A DNA stretch of 64,000 bases, taken from contig CM057230.1 of NCBI GenBank assembly GCA_029891385.1, forward strand, positions 14,025,372 through 14,089,371, in the 5' to 3' direction. Under the pieces are notes generated by a model that ran no database searches, had not been told where the DNA came from, and worked only from the letters and a program-made list of their open reading frames with translations. The position numbers and the translations under genes were made by a program. This document shows, piece after piece, positions 46,688-57,861 of the stretch. Position 1 is the stretch's first letter, and each line of letters starts with the position of its first letter. Origin of the DNA: Erythroxylum novogranatense (taxonomy: Eukaryota > Streptophyta > Magnoliopsida > Malpighiales > Erythroxylaceae).

Positions 46688-47586
46688 TGCCTTGCACTTT
46701 AATGCAAATTAATTGTCAAAAGATCACAAATTACTGGTTAGAACAAAGCTGTCGTGTGACAGTCCCAGTTTCAAATGTTCATTTCACGTCCTAGTTTTAC
46801 AGAATAGCTATCAATGTAACATAATGTATTTTTCAAAGGACACCAATGCTCAAATATTTGTAAGATTTCGCTATAAACCAATTAGCACAGACTCTTTAAA
46901 AAGATAACTTACAATATTGTAAGTTATCTTTTTAAAAAGACTCAGTTGCTTGACCTTTGGATGCTCCTATTGCGAACTTACAATATTGCTTGACACTAGA
47001 ACGGAAATTGTGTTTTCTACTTGACTGAATTTCATAGCTTACTTAAGTTGTTGGAATTTCCTGGGATTTAATTTGTTGAAGTCGTTAAATGTTATTTCCT
47101 TTACATAGTCTGATTTTTTATATTCATTTGGTCTGTGATGCAGGATGCTGTAAAAGATATAGAGTAGAAAACAAACAGATTGGCTTCTTCAAGACATCTA
47201 CATAACAATGTATTTGAAAATGCAAGAATTCTAGTGTATCACCATCATGTAAATCAATGTGAATCAAGTTAATGCAATCAAATAGGAAATTGTCTCTCTT
47301 TTCCTTGCTGTTATTATTTTCTAATTTTGTCCTCAAATGAATTTGATAATTAAGTTTGGCGCGTCAATAAATTACAGATTTAGAGTTAAAAGGGTCGAGT
47401 TTGTAGTTGTCACCAAATGTTTTGGAATTTTGTTAGTTCGTGTTTGATTGATGAAAATGTGTTTACGTTGGATTCCTAGTCGAGCCATTGAGACTTAGAT
47501 CTTTTGCTTAGGACATGTTATGGTCCCCTTATTGGAATTTGAGTTGATTCCTAGTGATCTAAATGTCGATAAACTATGATGCATAC
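46688..47586 (+). pseudogene. DedA-gene 3' fragment fused to CNL2 flank
   Basis: Copy of 22,277-23,168: part of the last intron, the last exon (GATGCAG acceptor, then codons for DAVKDIE and stop, 47,143-47,166) and 3' flank of the plastid DedA-type gene. No upstream exons are present, so it makes no product. It ends at about 47,586, where copy B of the large repeat begins. Confidence 0.88.
46895..46936. repeat. Perfect 42-bp palindrome
   Basis: The left arm TTTAAAAAGATAACTTACAAT (46,895-46,915) and its exact reverse complement (46,916-46,936) meet with no spacer. The parental DedA locus (22,490-22,510) has only one arm, without the palindrome. CTTACAATATTG also occurs about 60 bp downstream, which suggests a fold-back template switch. 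Confidence 0.95.
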
Positions 47587-47953
47587 TATTTATTTTATCC
47601 CTTTTCCTAACTTCCCTTAACTTAGAGGAATTATAGTGAGTTGACTCAGAAATGAAAATGAGCTCATTTCGAGTGAGTTGAATGGAAAACCCAAGAATGT
47701 ACATTACAACTATCATGTTAAGCAATCGAGTGCAGTGGAATGACATGCAGGGAAAACAGAGTAAAATGTTTTATATAAAACACCATTATAGCATGATTGG
47801 ACTTTTTAAAGAAAAGACGAGGGAATTTGCCAGAAAATTTTTCATGTGAACGATTGAAAACAGAAAACAGCTGTTATTCTTTTAGTTGTATCAGGGATTG
47901 GACATGTCCCACTGGAGGTTACAGAACAAAGTTAACGAGATTTGATGGGAAAA

Positions 47954-50108
47954 TCATCCGGGAAGTTGATCGGAATTGAACCTCAAGTCTTTTCTAAAAC
48001 CATATAAACTTGTGACACTTCAATCACCTTCTCGTGAAGTTCAATGATATCTTGCAATTTTTCCCCTTCATAAAACTGAGAAATCCTTGCAAATTTCTGC
48101 AGTTATTATATAAACCATGCATTAGATTTGATATGGAGAACTTAAGACTTTGGACCTGCAAAAGATTGTAGCAAAGATGCTGTCTGAAATTCAGAATTGA
48201 AGCCCGGAAGTGAAAATAAGATGGCTCCCCTGCCGAAACAGATGAAAAACCAATAAAACATGAGGTAATTATGTTAACTGAAGGTTCAAAGGTAATGATA
48301 CATGATACGAAGGATGTCTACCTAGACCTGAAGCGGTATGGAATGATACATGTGATAATACAATCAACCCGTTTGTGATCCTGCAGATTCAATTTGCAGA
48401 CGTGAAGGGACAATGGCAGAATCTGTTGACGATTTTCCCTTAGGAGCAAAACAGCTGAAATCTGGTTTCTGTATGGAAGACTTCAATTCATTAAGCCGCT
48501 TATCAAGAATCGACTGCAATGCCTGAGGGGAGATGAGATCTGGATTTTCATAAACTTTAAGAGTAAAGTTTGCTGCCAGGTTTATCTGCAAGGAGATGAC
48601 GTTACATGTGAATAGAAAGTATAGTCTGTGGACTTCAAAATGCTAGTAACATAAAGGTATTTTTATAGAGACTGCAGCAACTATATTACAATTTGGATAT
48701 ACATAAGCCAGAAAAAGGACAAGATAGAGGAAGGGGGTGGGAGAAGGTCAAGAGTTGAGTCCAGGAAGAATTGCAGTAAACTGATGAATAGAGATTGGCT
48801 ACCAATGAATTGGCTGATGACAATAAATATTGAGTGAACCTAAACAAAAAAATTTGATATATATTACATCAGTGGAAGGTGAAGATAGGAGAAGCACTTG
48901 ACAGAGGTAGAGAGGAGAGCAGTCCAAACACAAGGATAAGAGGAACAACACTAGTGGTATATAACGTCATGAAAATGGTGGGAATTAGGAAGGCACAAAG
49001 TGTGGTGATTATGAACATATTATCTAGCTACCATGTCAGTGGTGAAAGCTAAGTTTTAGACAGATAAGTATCAGTAAATCCAACATTTCTTTTGTAACTT
49101 GATGATTGAGAAATGTCAAGAACTCTCAGGGCTGTAAGTGTTGATAGTCCTAAAGTCATCAGATTCTAGTTCTATGCTTTGCATTGGATATCCTAAAATT
49201 CCATGAGTCTCGAATAAAAGTGGTATCAACAAATGAAAGAAAGAACATTGAAATTAACTCCTTGATTTCCTTGTACTATTCAGAACTAAGTACCTTGTAG
49301 ATATGGCTTAAGGTCTACCCTAGAAAGTCAAAACAGTTCATAAACAAAACATCAATTTGTTTTCTCTTTGCATGGTTTTAATCACATAGCACTGCATCAA
49401 AACAATGCCATTCAAGTTTGGCATTAGGAAACCAAAGAAGGGTCCTTAAAAAACAGCAGAAAACAAAACTATGTTGAAGACAAACAGCCGTCACAATTAC
49501 AATAGGGTTTTGTACAACATATAAAAATCCTAATGAACTAACTCCTATCCAACTAATCATTATACAGTCAATGAAAGGCAACTCAAACTACTTTTCTAAA
49601 GATTTCAGTGGCTCAATCACAAATGTAAAGAGGAAAAGAGTGACAGTACCGAGTCTGAAGCTCTCTTGAACAAACCTTGGGCTAGTGGAAGTATACAAAA
49701 CCTTGAGAAACATAAACGAGCACAAAGGTTATGGTCAACATTTTATTCAAATTAAGAAACAGGAAAGGAAAGAAGAAGGTGGATTCTTACATTCCTCGAC
49801 CACCGGCAAGAGCTTCCTGAGAGGGGTGTTTCCACTCGTCAAACCTAACAAATCCAAAATAGAAAATCAGCGCTCCATTAGCATCATTTTCCTATTCCGA
49901 TACAATTTTAACACCCCTAAAATGAGACAAAAAGCAGTTTCCTTTTAGCATAAATAAGAACGCAAAAGAGGCGCGTGTATAAATAAAATAATTACACCCA
50001 ACCATAACGCCGATCAAAGAAGAGACGGTGGTTAGAGAGGTTAAGCCGTCTAGATGAGGAGACGGAGACACGACGGGGAACATCTGCTGCTGTTGATGAT
50101 GATTCCAT
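47954..50108 (-). CDS. Conserved plant protein of unknown function, copy B, 210 aa, 6 exons
   Basis: Same exon structure as copy A at 29,339-31,497, shifted by about 18.61 kb; start codon at 50,106-50,108 and stop at 47,954-47,956. Amino-acid changes seen include Asp to Asn in INLAANFTL, His to Pro in SAIVPSRLQIE and Ile to Leu near QYY (...KFARISQFYEGE-like end). The frame and splice sites remain intact, so it may be functional. The same doubt about the short third exon applies. Confidence 0.68.
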
Positions 50109-51014
50109 TCTGGATTCTAGACTCAAGACCCAACCTTTTTGTAAAGAACTCGTGAACAGAACTAACTATTAAGAACTCCAGGTTTCGGGTTTTAGGTGGG
50201 TGTTCAACTGTTCAGTTATCCATTGCCAGAGTAAGGAATGCGTTTGGCAACTAGGATAAGGCTAAACCCAATTGCATCTCTATTCATAAGTACATTTGAG
50301 TCCTTATGGCTTATATTTAAAAACTCATTAATTTGATTTAATTTTCATAGTTTATAATTTCTTGTCACACATTTTTGACTAAGCTCCAACTTGGAGCTAA
50401 AGGTCTTATTATAAATTAATTTACATCAATGTAAAAATTTTGAACCATTTAATTTTATGGTTTGGTTTATATTAATAACTTTTGTTATTTAAAATTGGTC
50501 GACGTATTAATTAATTTTGTAAAGTAATAAATTTTATAAATTATTTCAAAAAAATAAATTTTATAAATTAAAATAAACTTAGTTAGTTTTTATTTGACAA
50601 TCACCTTCTTCAATTAAACTCGATTTTTTTATGGACAACGATAATCTTTTTCTTCAATAGTTATATTTAAAGTTTTTTAATTTTGTTAAATCTTTATTAT
50701 AGATCAGTTTTATGACGATCTAATACCGGTTGAATCTTTGAACATTTTATCTTAATAGTTTTATTTTCAGTTCAATTTTAAAATATTGATTATAACAAAT
50801 TCTTCTTGTTAGTAGGATAGAATGATTGTCATAAAATATTAGATAAAGAGATAAAATAATTTAGATTAAATTTAAAATTATAAATTAAACAATTTTAAGT
50901 CAACTCTAAATAAATGATGGGGTAACAAATATAAAATAATTTGGATTAAATTTAAAAAACATAAATAAAGCAATTTAAGTCAATTTAAATAAATTATGAG
51001 ATAACTAATCTTAA
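50109..51014. other. Intergenic region, copy B
   Basis: Equivalent of 31,498-32,406. No gene is seen. It ends with the TAA target copy (51,012-51,014) of the transposon. Confidence 0.6.
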
Positions 51015-52266
51015 GGGTATATTTGGATGTGGATAGAGAGATGGAAGGGAATGGAATGACCCAAATGACTAAAGCCATTGTTTGGGAGTCTATTTAAAAC
51101 AGGATGGAATGACAATTGATGGCTTTGGAAGCCATCCTTTGTCATCCAAATCCTAATATTTTGTGATCTCCCAAATTGGGGGGTCAAGAATGGAATGGTA
51201 TAGCTTGCCTTCCAAACTTTAATTTAATGACAAAAGTACCCTTAAAAAATAAACGAAATTACAACCTCAGTCCAGCAAAAACCTACATAGCCACATGTTA
51301 CTACATCCATTGTGTTTTTCCTTCAACTGCCTTCTTCCATTGACGAACTCCTCCAGAGGGTGATAGGTTCATCTGTCTTCGTTCCATCGGTGAGCATCGA
51401 CTATTCATCATCTTTGTTCCATTCGCTGACTATTGCTTTCGTTTTGTGATTCTATTTCCCATCAATATCAACAAATGACAGAAGTGGAAAAAGCTTGGTT
51501 TTTAGGCGTTAATTTCTTTTAATTTATAAGGGATTGCCATCTTGTCATCTTGTCATCTATCAACGTCAATATCAACGAATGAGTTTGGTGAATTTCTTTA
51601 TTGTGAGGTTGAAAGCAATATCAAGCCTAAAGATAGGTTCTTTATTGTGTCTGACATTTGCACGAGCTTGTTAAAAACGTCTTGTTAAAAACATTTAAAA
51701 CATTTGCGAGCTTGTTAAAAACGTCTCTAGCCTAACACATCTGTATCATGTGGATGAAATTGCAGTTTTTATTCAGTTCAATAGTCATACTGCAGTCATC
51801 GTTTATTTGAAGAATTGTTGTACGAAATAGGTACATTGCAATGTTTTATTTAGGTTTGGATGTGGTCTGTGCAATTTATACATCTTTAATTAGTAATCTA
51901 CATGATACACTCAAATTGTAGCTACCTATTCTAACTACTGACTTCTTTTATAAGTTCCAGAGTCCAACTATTTGACTTTTATAGACTTCTACCCTAGAGC
52001 CAATGAACATCTATCCCCTCTCCCGTGAACTAGAAAGCGCATAATAGTACGTCTGCTCAATTTTACATCAAACCATTCCCATTATGAGTACTATTTATGC
52101 TTGCATATTTGTTATTTTTTGAAGTGATTTCGGCTATCTTTAATTTAAATTTTGCACCTGCAATCTTATGTATTGTACTGATTAGACTATATTTTTTTGC
52201 ACTTTGAAATAGATGGCAGATCAAAATATAATGCGCAAATACATCTTACTATGACATCTATTTATT

Positions 52267-53568
52267 ATGTGTGTTATTCAAATAATCTGCTTGGCAGTTA
52301 TATGGTATTTGACCCAAAAACAACATAAAATAAATAAGCTTCCTAAAATCATAAGGGAAGAAAGAAAACAAGCACGGAATGGGTTAATGAAGCATCTTTT
52401 GGATAATGAAGAAAGATGTCGTGCTATAGTACGGATGGGACCCATAGCATTTTTAAATTTGTGTGATATATTACAAAGGAAAGGTGGTCTTCGACCAACT
52501 CAACGTGCATCAGTTGAAGAACAAGTTGGAAAGTTTTTGTATTTGATTGGGCTTAATGTAAGAAATAGAGCACTTAACTTCTTCTTTAGAAGGTCTGGTG
52601 AAAATGTAAGTCGCCATTTTCATAGTGTGCTTAGAGCATTGATTGAATTAGAAGATGAATACTTGAGACAACCCAACGGTGAAGAAGTTGCTCCAGAAAT
52701 ACTAAACAGCAATAGGTTCTTTCCATATTTTAAGGTGAATATTACTATTACGTTAGAATCAAAATTATAAATTGTATTCTATAAATTTTCTATTAAAAAA
52801 ATTTGTTGTAGGATTGTATTGGAGCAATTGATGGAACCCATGTGTGTGCTAAAGTCCCTGTGCAAGATGCTCCTAAATTTCGTGGTAGAAAAGATTATCC
52901 CACACAAAACATTTTGGCATCTTGTTCTTTAAATATGAGATTCGCCTATGTTTTGCACGGGTGGAAGGAAAAGACATCGATTCAAGAATTTTAAAAGATG
53001 CCTTAAGACGTCAATATCCTTTAAAAATTCTAGAAGGTATTGATTAATAAAAAGTTGTACTTTTTAAAACCCACTTAGCCTTAAATCATTTTACTAAAGT
53101 TTTAATTACTTTTCTATAGGCAAATTTTACCTTGTTGATGATGGTTACATGTTAAAAGATGGACTCATTATACCTTACAGAAGAGAACGATACCACTTGA
53201 AGGAATACTCAAGAAATCCACCACGAAATCCTTGTGAATTATTCAACCATCGACATTCTTCTTAGCCAAATGTAATAGAGAGAGCTTTTGGTGTTTTGAA
53301 GAGGCGATTTGCAATTTTCACAAGTGCACCAACCTTTGGTATTAAAACCCAAAAGAAAATTGTGTTAGCTGCTTGTATCTTGCATAATTATTTGATGGGA
53401 GTTGACCGAGATGATGAACTTATAGCTGAAGTGGATCGTGAACTTGCTAGTCAAACTCGTTATGAAAGTGAGCAAAATACTGATAGGGAAGATAGTGAAG
53501 AGGCAGCTAGAGGGGCCTTAATTAGGGACTCGATTGCAGCTGCTATGTGGCATGATTATATATCTTAA
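52267..53568 (+). pseudogene. Harbinger transposase, broken, copy B
   Basis: The N-terminal part is better preserved than in copy A: an open exon at 52,267-52,733 holds RNGLMKHLLDNEERC, LCDILQRKGGLRPTQRASVE and EEQVGKFLYLIGLNVRNRAL, then the intron. The second exon has DCIGAIDGTH, but the second-D region is scrambled by indels (WKEKTS near 52,970). The in-frame TAG before the NVIERAFGVLKRRF segment (about 53,263) is shared with copy A. The C-terminus ends RDSIAAAMWHDYIS, the usual end of this family. Confidence 0.88.
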
Positions 53569-53798
53569 TTTTGAATTAATGTTATTTTTAGGAAAAGAAA
53601 TATATGAATAAATATTTGTAGCTACTATGTTTGCTTTTCTATTGTTTTGACACTGAAGTTAATGTTACTTCATAATTTTGAGTTAGTGTTATTTCTTGGT
53701 TAACATTATTTTGTGTTAATGTTACTATGAATGTTAGTTTCTATTTTTGCTATTATTTAATTATTATTATTTATTTCATTCTTTATGTTCAATTAGAC

Positions 53799-54867
53799 AT
53801 GCCAAAACGAAAATTGGAAATGATGTACCAATCATAACTCACTGAGTATGCTTTAAAATGTGTTTGGACCACGGCTATGGAAGATGTTCTTGTTAATGCA
53901 TATGTGCATCAATATAATATGGGAAATAGGCAAGGTGGAACGTTCACTTCGAAAGCACTTGATGAAATCTTAAAGGAGATGAGAGAACGCTTTCCAAATA
54001 AACAAATTGACAAGACAAAATAAAGGATCATATGAAAAGGCTAAAGAACAAATTTACACCTTGCTATGACTTATTTAAGCATGGACTCGATGGTTTTGGA
54101 TGGGATCCAACTACTAATATGTGGATTCTTGAGCACGAAGTTTGGGAGAAGTTAATTGAGGTAACCAATATATTAGTCTTATAAGTAAATAGTTTACTTT
54201 CATGTAGTTTCTTTTTACAAATTCAATTATTTATGATGTGTATTTTACTTTTCCTAGGCAAACTGAAGTCGCCATATGGAGGAACAAGCCAATGCCATAT
54301 TATGAGAAAATGCTTACATTGTATGGGCAAGATAGGGCAATAGGTGAATATGCAGAAACTGCAACAGAAGTGAGATAAAGAAGAGAAACAATTGATACTC
54401 CTGATCTTGAAACCATAGATGACATTGACTTCTTAGTTTCTAACAATGAAGCGACTTTGCATAACTTTAATGTGAACAATGCTGAAGTGGTGGAGAATTC
54501 TCCAGGGGAACAATCTCAAGCACCTACTCAAGGTGCCACTAAAGGTGAAACATCATCCAAGAAAAGAAAAGGGAAATCAAAAAATGATGATGTGAGAATG
54601 GACTTATTTGCTAAATCTATAGAAAAACTGGTTGAAAGTTTTGTAAAGTCCACTGCAGAAATTGTCAAGAGTGGTCAACCAACTCGTCCTATGTCAGACA
54701 ACGAAGTTTGAGCTCTTTTAGAAGGATTGGAGATTGATACAAACACATTACTCAAAGCTTACTACTTTCTCATTCGAGATGTTGATGCTCAAAGGGCCAT
54801 AATTGGATGTCCTCCAGATAAGCGGAAGCAAATGTTGACCTATCTTATGTCTCTCAATAATCAATGA
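53799..54867 (+). pseudogene. Harbinger Myb/SANT-like ORF2, broken, copy B
   Basis: Equivalent to 35,181-36,254 in copy A. It keeps the TCTTAAAGGAGATG reading at 53,968 that copy A lost, but has its own losses near the start (about 53,812 and 53,836) and near 54,020 and 54,260. The TAA after TEVR (54,377) and the TGA after MSDNEV (54,709) are shared with copy A. Confidence 0.85.
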
Positions 54868-55541
54868 ACTTAGTTGTGTATGGATATGACACAATAACTT
54901 AAATACTGCATTAGTGGTTTTTTTTGAACTTTTTTTAAGTTGCTTGTTCAAAGTGACCTTCAGTTTGGAGACCATAATGCTCTCCCATTTCTTATTTGAA
55001 CTAACATTTTTTTTCATCCAAAAATTTGCTTTTATGTGTTACTTCAAGTTTTCATGCATGGGACCATCTTTAATTTGGGCTTCAAACTTATCTGTTCACA
55101 AATTTATGCAAAATTTTCTGTATGGGACCAACAAGAAAGTTTTGTCTTTATATACACCTTTCAACATAACGTCGTAATTGATTTAATACGTTGGAATTGT
55201 GAAAAAACCAATTGAACTTGTTTTTGTGAAGTAGTAAATATTTGTTTAGAGAATATTATATTTATGCATAAGATGTGTCCCTCGGAATATAACATAGCAA
55301 TTCATGGCAACTATGCATGTTTTATTATAAGGGTAATTTTGGAAAAAAAATATTACAAGCTATTCCATCCAATTCATTTTTAGTGTCATTTCTAAACAAT
55401 GGTCAAAGGAGTCCCTCTCTTATTTTATTTAAACTTCCAAACAATGGAGTGACACATTCCGTTCCACCCCATTCCATTCCACTCAATTCCATTAATTGCC
55501 ATTCTATTCCATTCAATCACAAACTCCCAAACATACCCTAA

Positions 55542-55869
55542 AGTACTTAATTTTTAAATAATATTTTAATTCAATGTCTAAGTTTTTAAATTTTCAATTC
55601 AGTAACTAACTTTTTAAAAACTTAATAATTTACTTCAAATTATTAATTTTTATTGACGTAGCTAATAGATAAATATCATATGATATCTACATTCCTATTA
55701 ATCACGTATATTTCACTATTTTCCCCAAAATTACTGGAAATTATGTGGTTTTTTTGTAAATAAGTGTAACATGAGTGGCAACTTTGTTACCTGTAACAAA
55801 AAAGAAAAATCACGATCAGCCTTCCCGGTACTTTGTATATAAATACCCACACGTTTCAAAACAAATCTG
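55542..55869 (+). promoter_or_regulatory. PTD upstream region, copy B
   Basis: Same short spacer as in copy A, with the TATATAAA box at about 55,836-55,843, again close to the start codon. One extra C follows the TATA box compared with copy A. Confidence 0.45.
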
Positions 55870-57410
55870 ATGGCAAACTCAAAATCAAGTCAGAGAAACG
55901 TCCCTAATCCTCTCTGTTTCATTTCTATCTGTTTGGTTGGTGAGAAAACTGAAGAGAAGTTGGTGATTGTTGTTTCTAATGCAGGCACCACAGGAGGCGG
56001 AGTATGCATGATGAACAAGCAATGGAGAGATGAGCAGCATCCGTCATTCATCAATTTCATCTCCTCCTTCCTAGCTGCTAATTCCTTTCGTCTCAACTTT
56101 GTTCCAATAGCTCCTGTAAGTATATATTGGGTTTTATATAGTACCTTGTAGATTTTCAGTTGTAATGAGGAGCATTTGATGTGTATGTGCGCAGGATTGC
56201 ATATTCAACTGCGGAGGTTCGTCGGTGGCATTCATATTCGTCACTAAATGGGATTGCGCAAACCCAATCCCCATCTTCACTAGGTATTCCGCTTTCTTCT
56301 TATATCCTTCACATCATATTGCCAAAATCTTTTTCGTCAAATAGGGTTTATTTGGCTATTTGTAGTCGTACTCAGATAATTTATGGGTTGGCAGAGTTAC
56401 AAAGGTTAAGGGACAATTTGCGAACCTTTATGTTGTTGTCTCGCTTCCAACTAAGGAACTAAATGATTCTTTTGTTCGAGCGTACTTCAAGTGAGTGATG
56501 CTAATTACTATCAAACCATGTATTTAATCATATGAATATGGTCTGATTCTAAGCAACTTCATTCCTGTCCTACTCTGCTTTGCTGCTCTTTTATGTGGTG
56601 AAGACTGGGAATGGAGATTGGCAGGCCAACGTTTGTGCCAGTCCAAGACTTGGAGATGGGATTTGAAAAGATTGTCAAGATCGCTCATGCTCGTGGAGGT
56701 AGCTCTTCTTCCTTTCAATTGATGCTGCTGTATCAAATAGCTACGGAGTGCAATTAAACTGATTCTCTAAATGATGCAGAATGCAAGCGTCAGGGTGTTG
56801 TATCCAGATTGAAGGCTGAGGTTAGTTAAAAAAGTTATACTTTGTTGATCAATTTTAGCTTGGCAACGTTTTTTTCCTTGATTCCTTGTACTTATTGTTG
56901 CATATGAAGAGGGAGCAAGCAGTGCAAGGGATAGATGTTTTTCAGAGAGTAATTACCTCCATACCGGGCATCGATAATCATGATGCAGTTGCGGTAATCT
57001 AGCTTGAAATTATTGTTTTTAGTTTTCCTGAAATGGAATGCTCCTAGATTTTTTCTGAAGAAAGTTACTGAGTTCTGCAACTTGTGCCTAAATTGCATGC
57101 AGTTTATTTTGAAATTCATACATTCTGAAAAGACTAAGATAATACGATCTTGGATAATATGGAATTATCATAATTTTTGGTATTAAATCAGTCTAATATG
57201 GTCATATAAGTTCCTTAATATGGTCATATAAATTCTGTGAAATATTTGTTGTTGTTTCAGCTTAATCAAGCTATTGGGTCGATCGAAGCAATAGCAAAGG
57301 CAGGCAAGGAAAGTATTATGGAGAACACAGACCTTTCTGCTGACAAAGCTGAGACGATAACAAGATTCTTCAGAGATCCAAAGTTCTACCTCAGTCCTAA
57401 ATTCAATTGA
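55870..57410 (+). CDS. PTD: PARTING DANCERS (PTD), copy B, 266 aa, 7 exons
   Basis: Second copy of the meiotic crossover gene, with exons equivalent to those of copy A shifted by 18,617-18,618 bp and no visible break. Amino-acid differences I can see: MGFEKIV here against MGFENIV in copy A, and GIDNHDAVA against GIDSHDAVA. Lys is what I would expect in other plants at the first site, so copy B looks ancestral there. Start 55,870 and stop 57,408-57,410. With both copies open, dosage or division of roles is possible, but expression cannot be read from the sequence. Confidence 0.85.
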
Positions 57411-57861
57411 TAGCGGACAAGTGTAATTTGAGTTGTCATTCTCATCCTCAGACTTGACTTTCTGTAGTAATCTTGTTACTATGTTTCTTCCCAACAATTT
57501 AGATTTACAAGTGAAATGCTTATCAATAAATTGCCCTCAAGCACATATGATACTCTGAAGTTTGGCATTTATTTCTGATGTTTGTGAAGTAGTTTGAAGC
57601 AGAAATTCTTGTGACAATCTCGGGGCCCTGCATGTTTTGTCAATTATTAGACTGCACTGATGAAAAGAAAAAGCCATCGGATGTATTCTAACTAATCTAC
57701 CCCAAGAACATAAAGTTTCAATGAAGCAGTAACATCTGTGCAGACAAAAGGGTTGCTGCTAAGACTCCATCACAGTTACACTAAAGAAGGTAAGAAAACC
57801 TCTCAACTACAAAAAGAAGATCTCTAAAACCATCTTCCTGCAGCTACAATTATTGACACAT
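57411..57861. other. Spacer between convergent PTD and AK-HSDH pseudogene, copy B
   Basis: Equivalent of 38,793-39,243; PTD 3' flank. No gene is seen. Confidence 0.5.

Larger units (their letters stand above)
28971..47586 (+). repeat. Tandem segmental duplication, copy A (~18.6 kb)
   Basis: From TTTATCCCTTTGCCTAACCTC near 28,978 the sequence repeats from 47,590 onward in the same order and orientation to the window end, with offset between 18,588 and 18,618 bp. The offset changes reflect indels. Most segments are nearly identical. Content: 6-exon gene, Harbinger element, PTD, AK-HSDH pseudogene, Lhcb5 fragment, CNL2, CNL 3' flank and DedA 3' fragment. The left border lies just after the GXM-type gene; the right border is an internal junction at 47,585-47,588. 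Confidence 0.95.
51015..55538 (+). mobile_element. PIF/Harbinger DNA transposon, copy B (4,524 bp)
   Basis: Same element and insertion site as copy A: GGGTATATTTGGATG at the left end, CCCAAACATACCC at the right end, and TAA on both sides (51,012-51,014; 55,539-55,541). It was copied with the unit rather than transposed. It holds the same two broken genes. Confidence 0.93.

Noticed and set aside
28971..47586. The 18.6-kb unit as one giant transposon
   Set aside because: No inverted or direct terminal repeats and no target-site duplication at its borders; the borders are explained by deletion joints in a tandem array.
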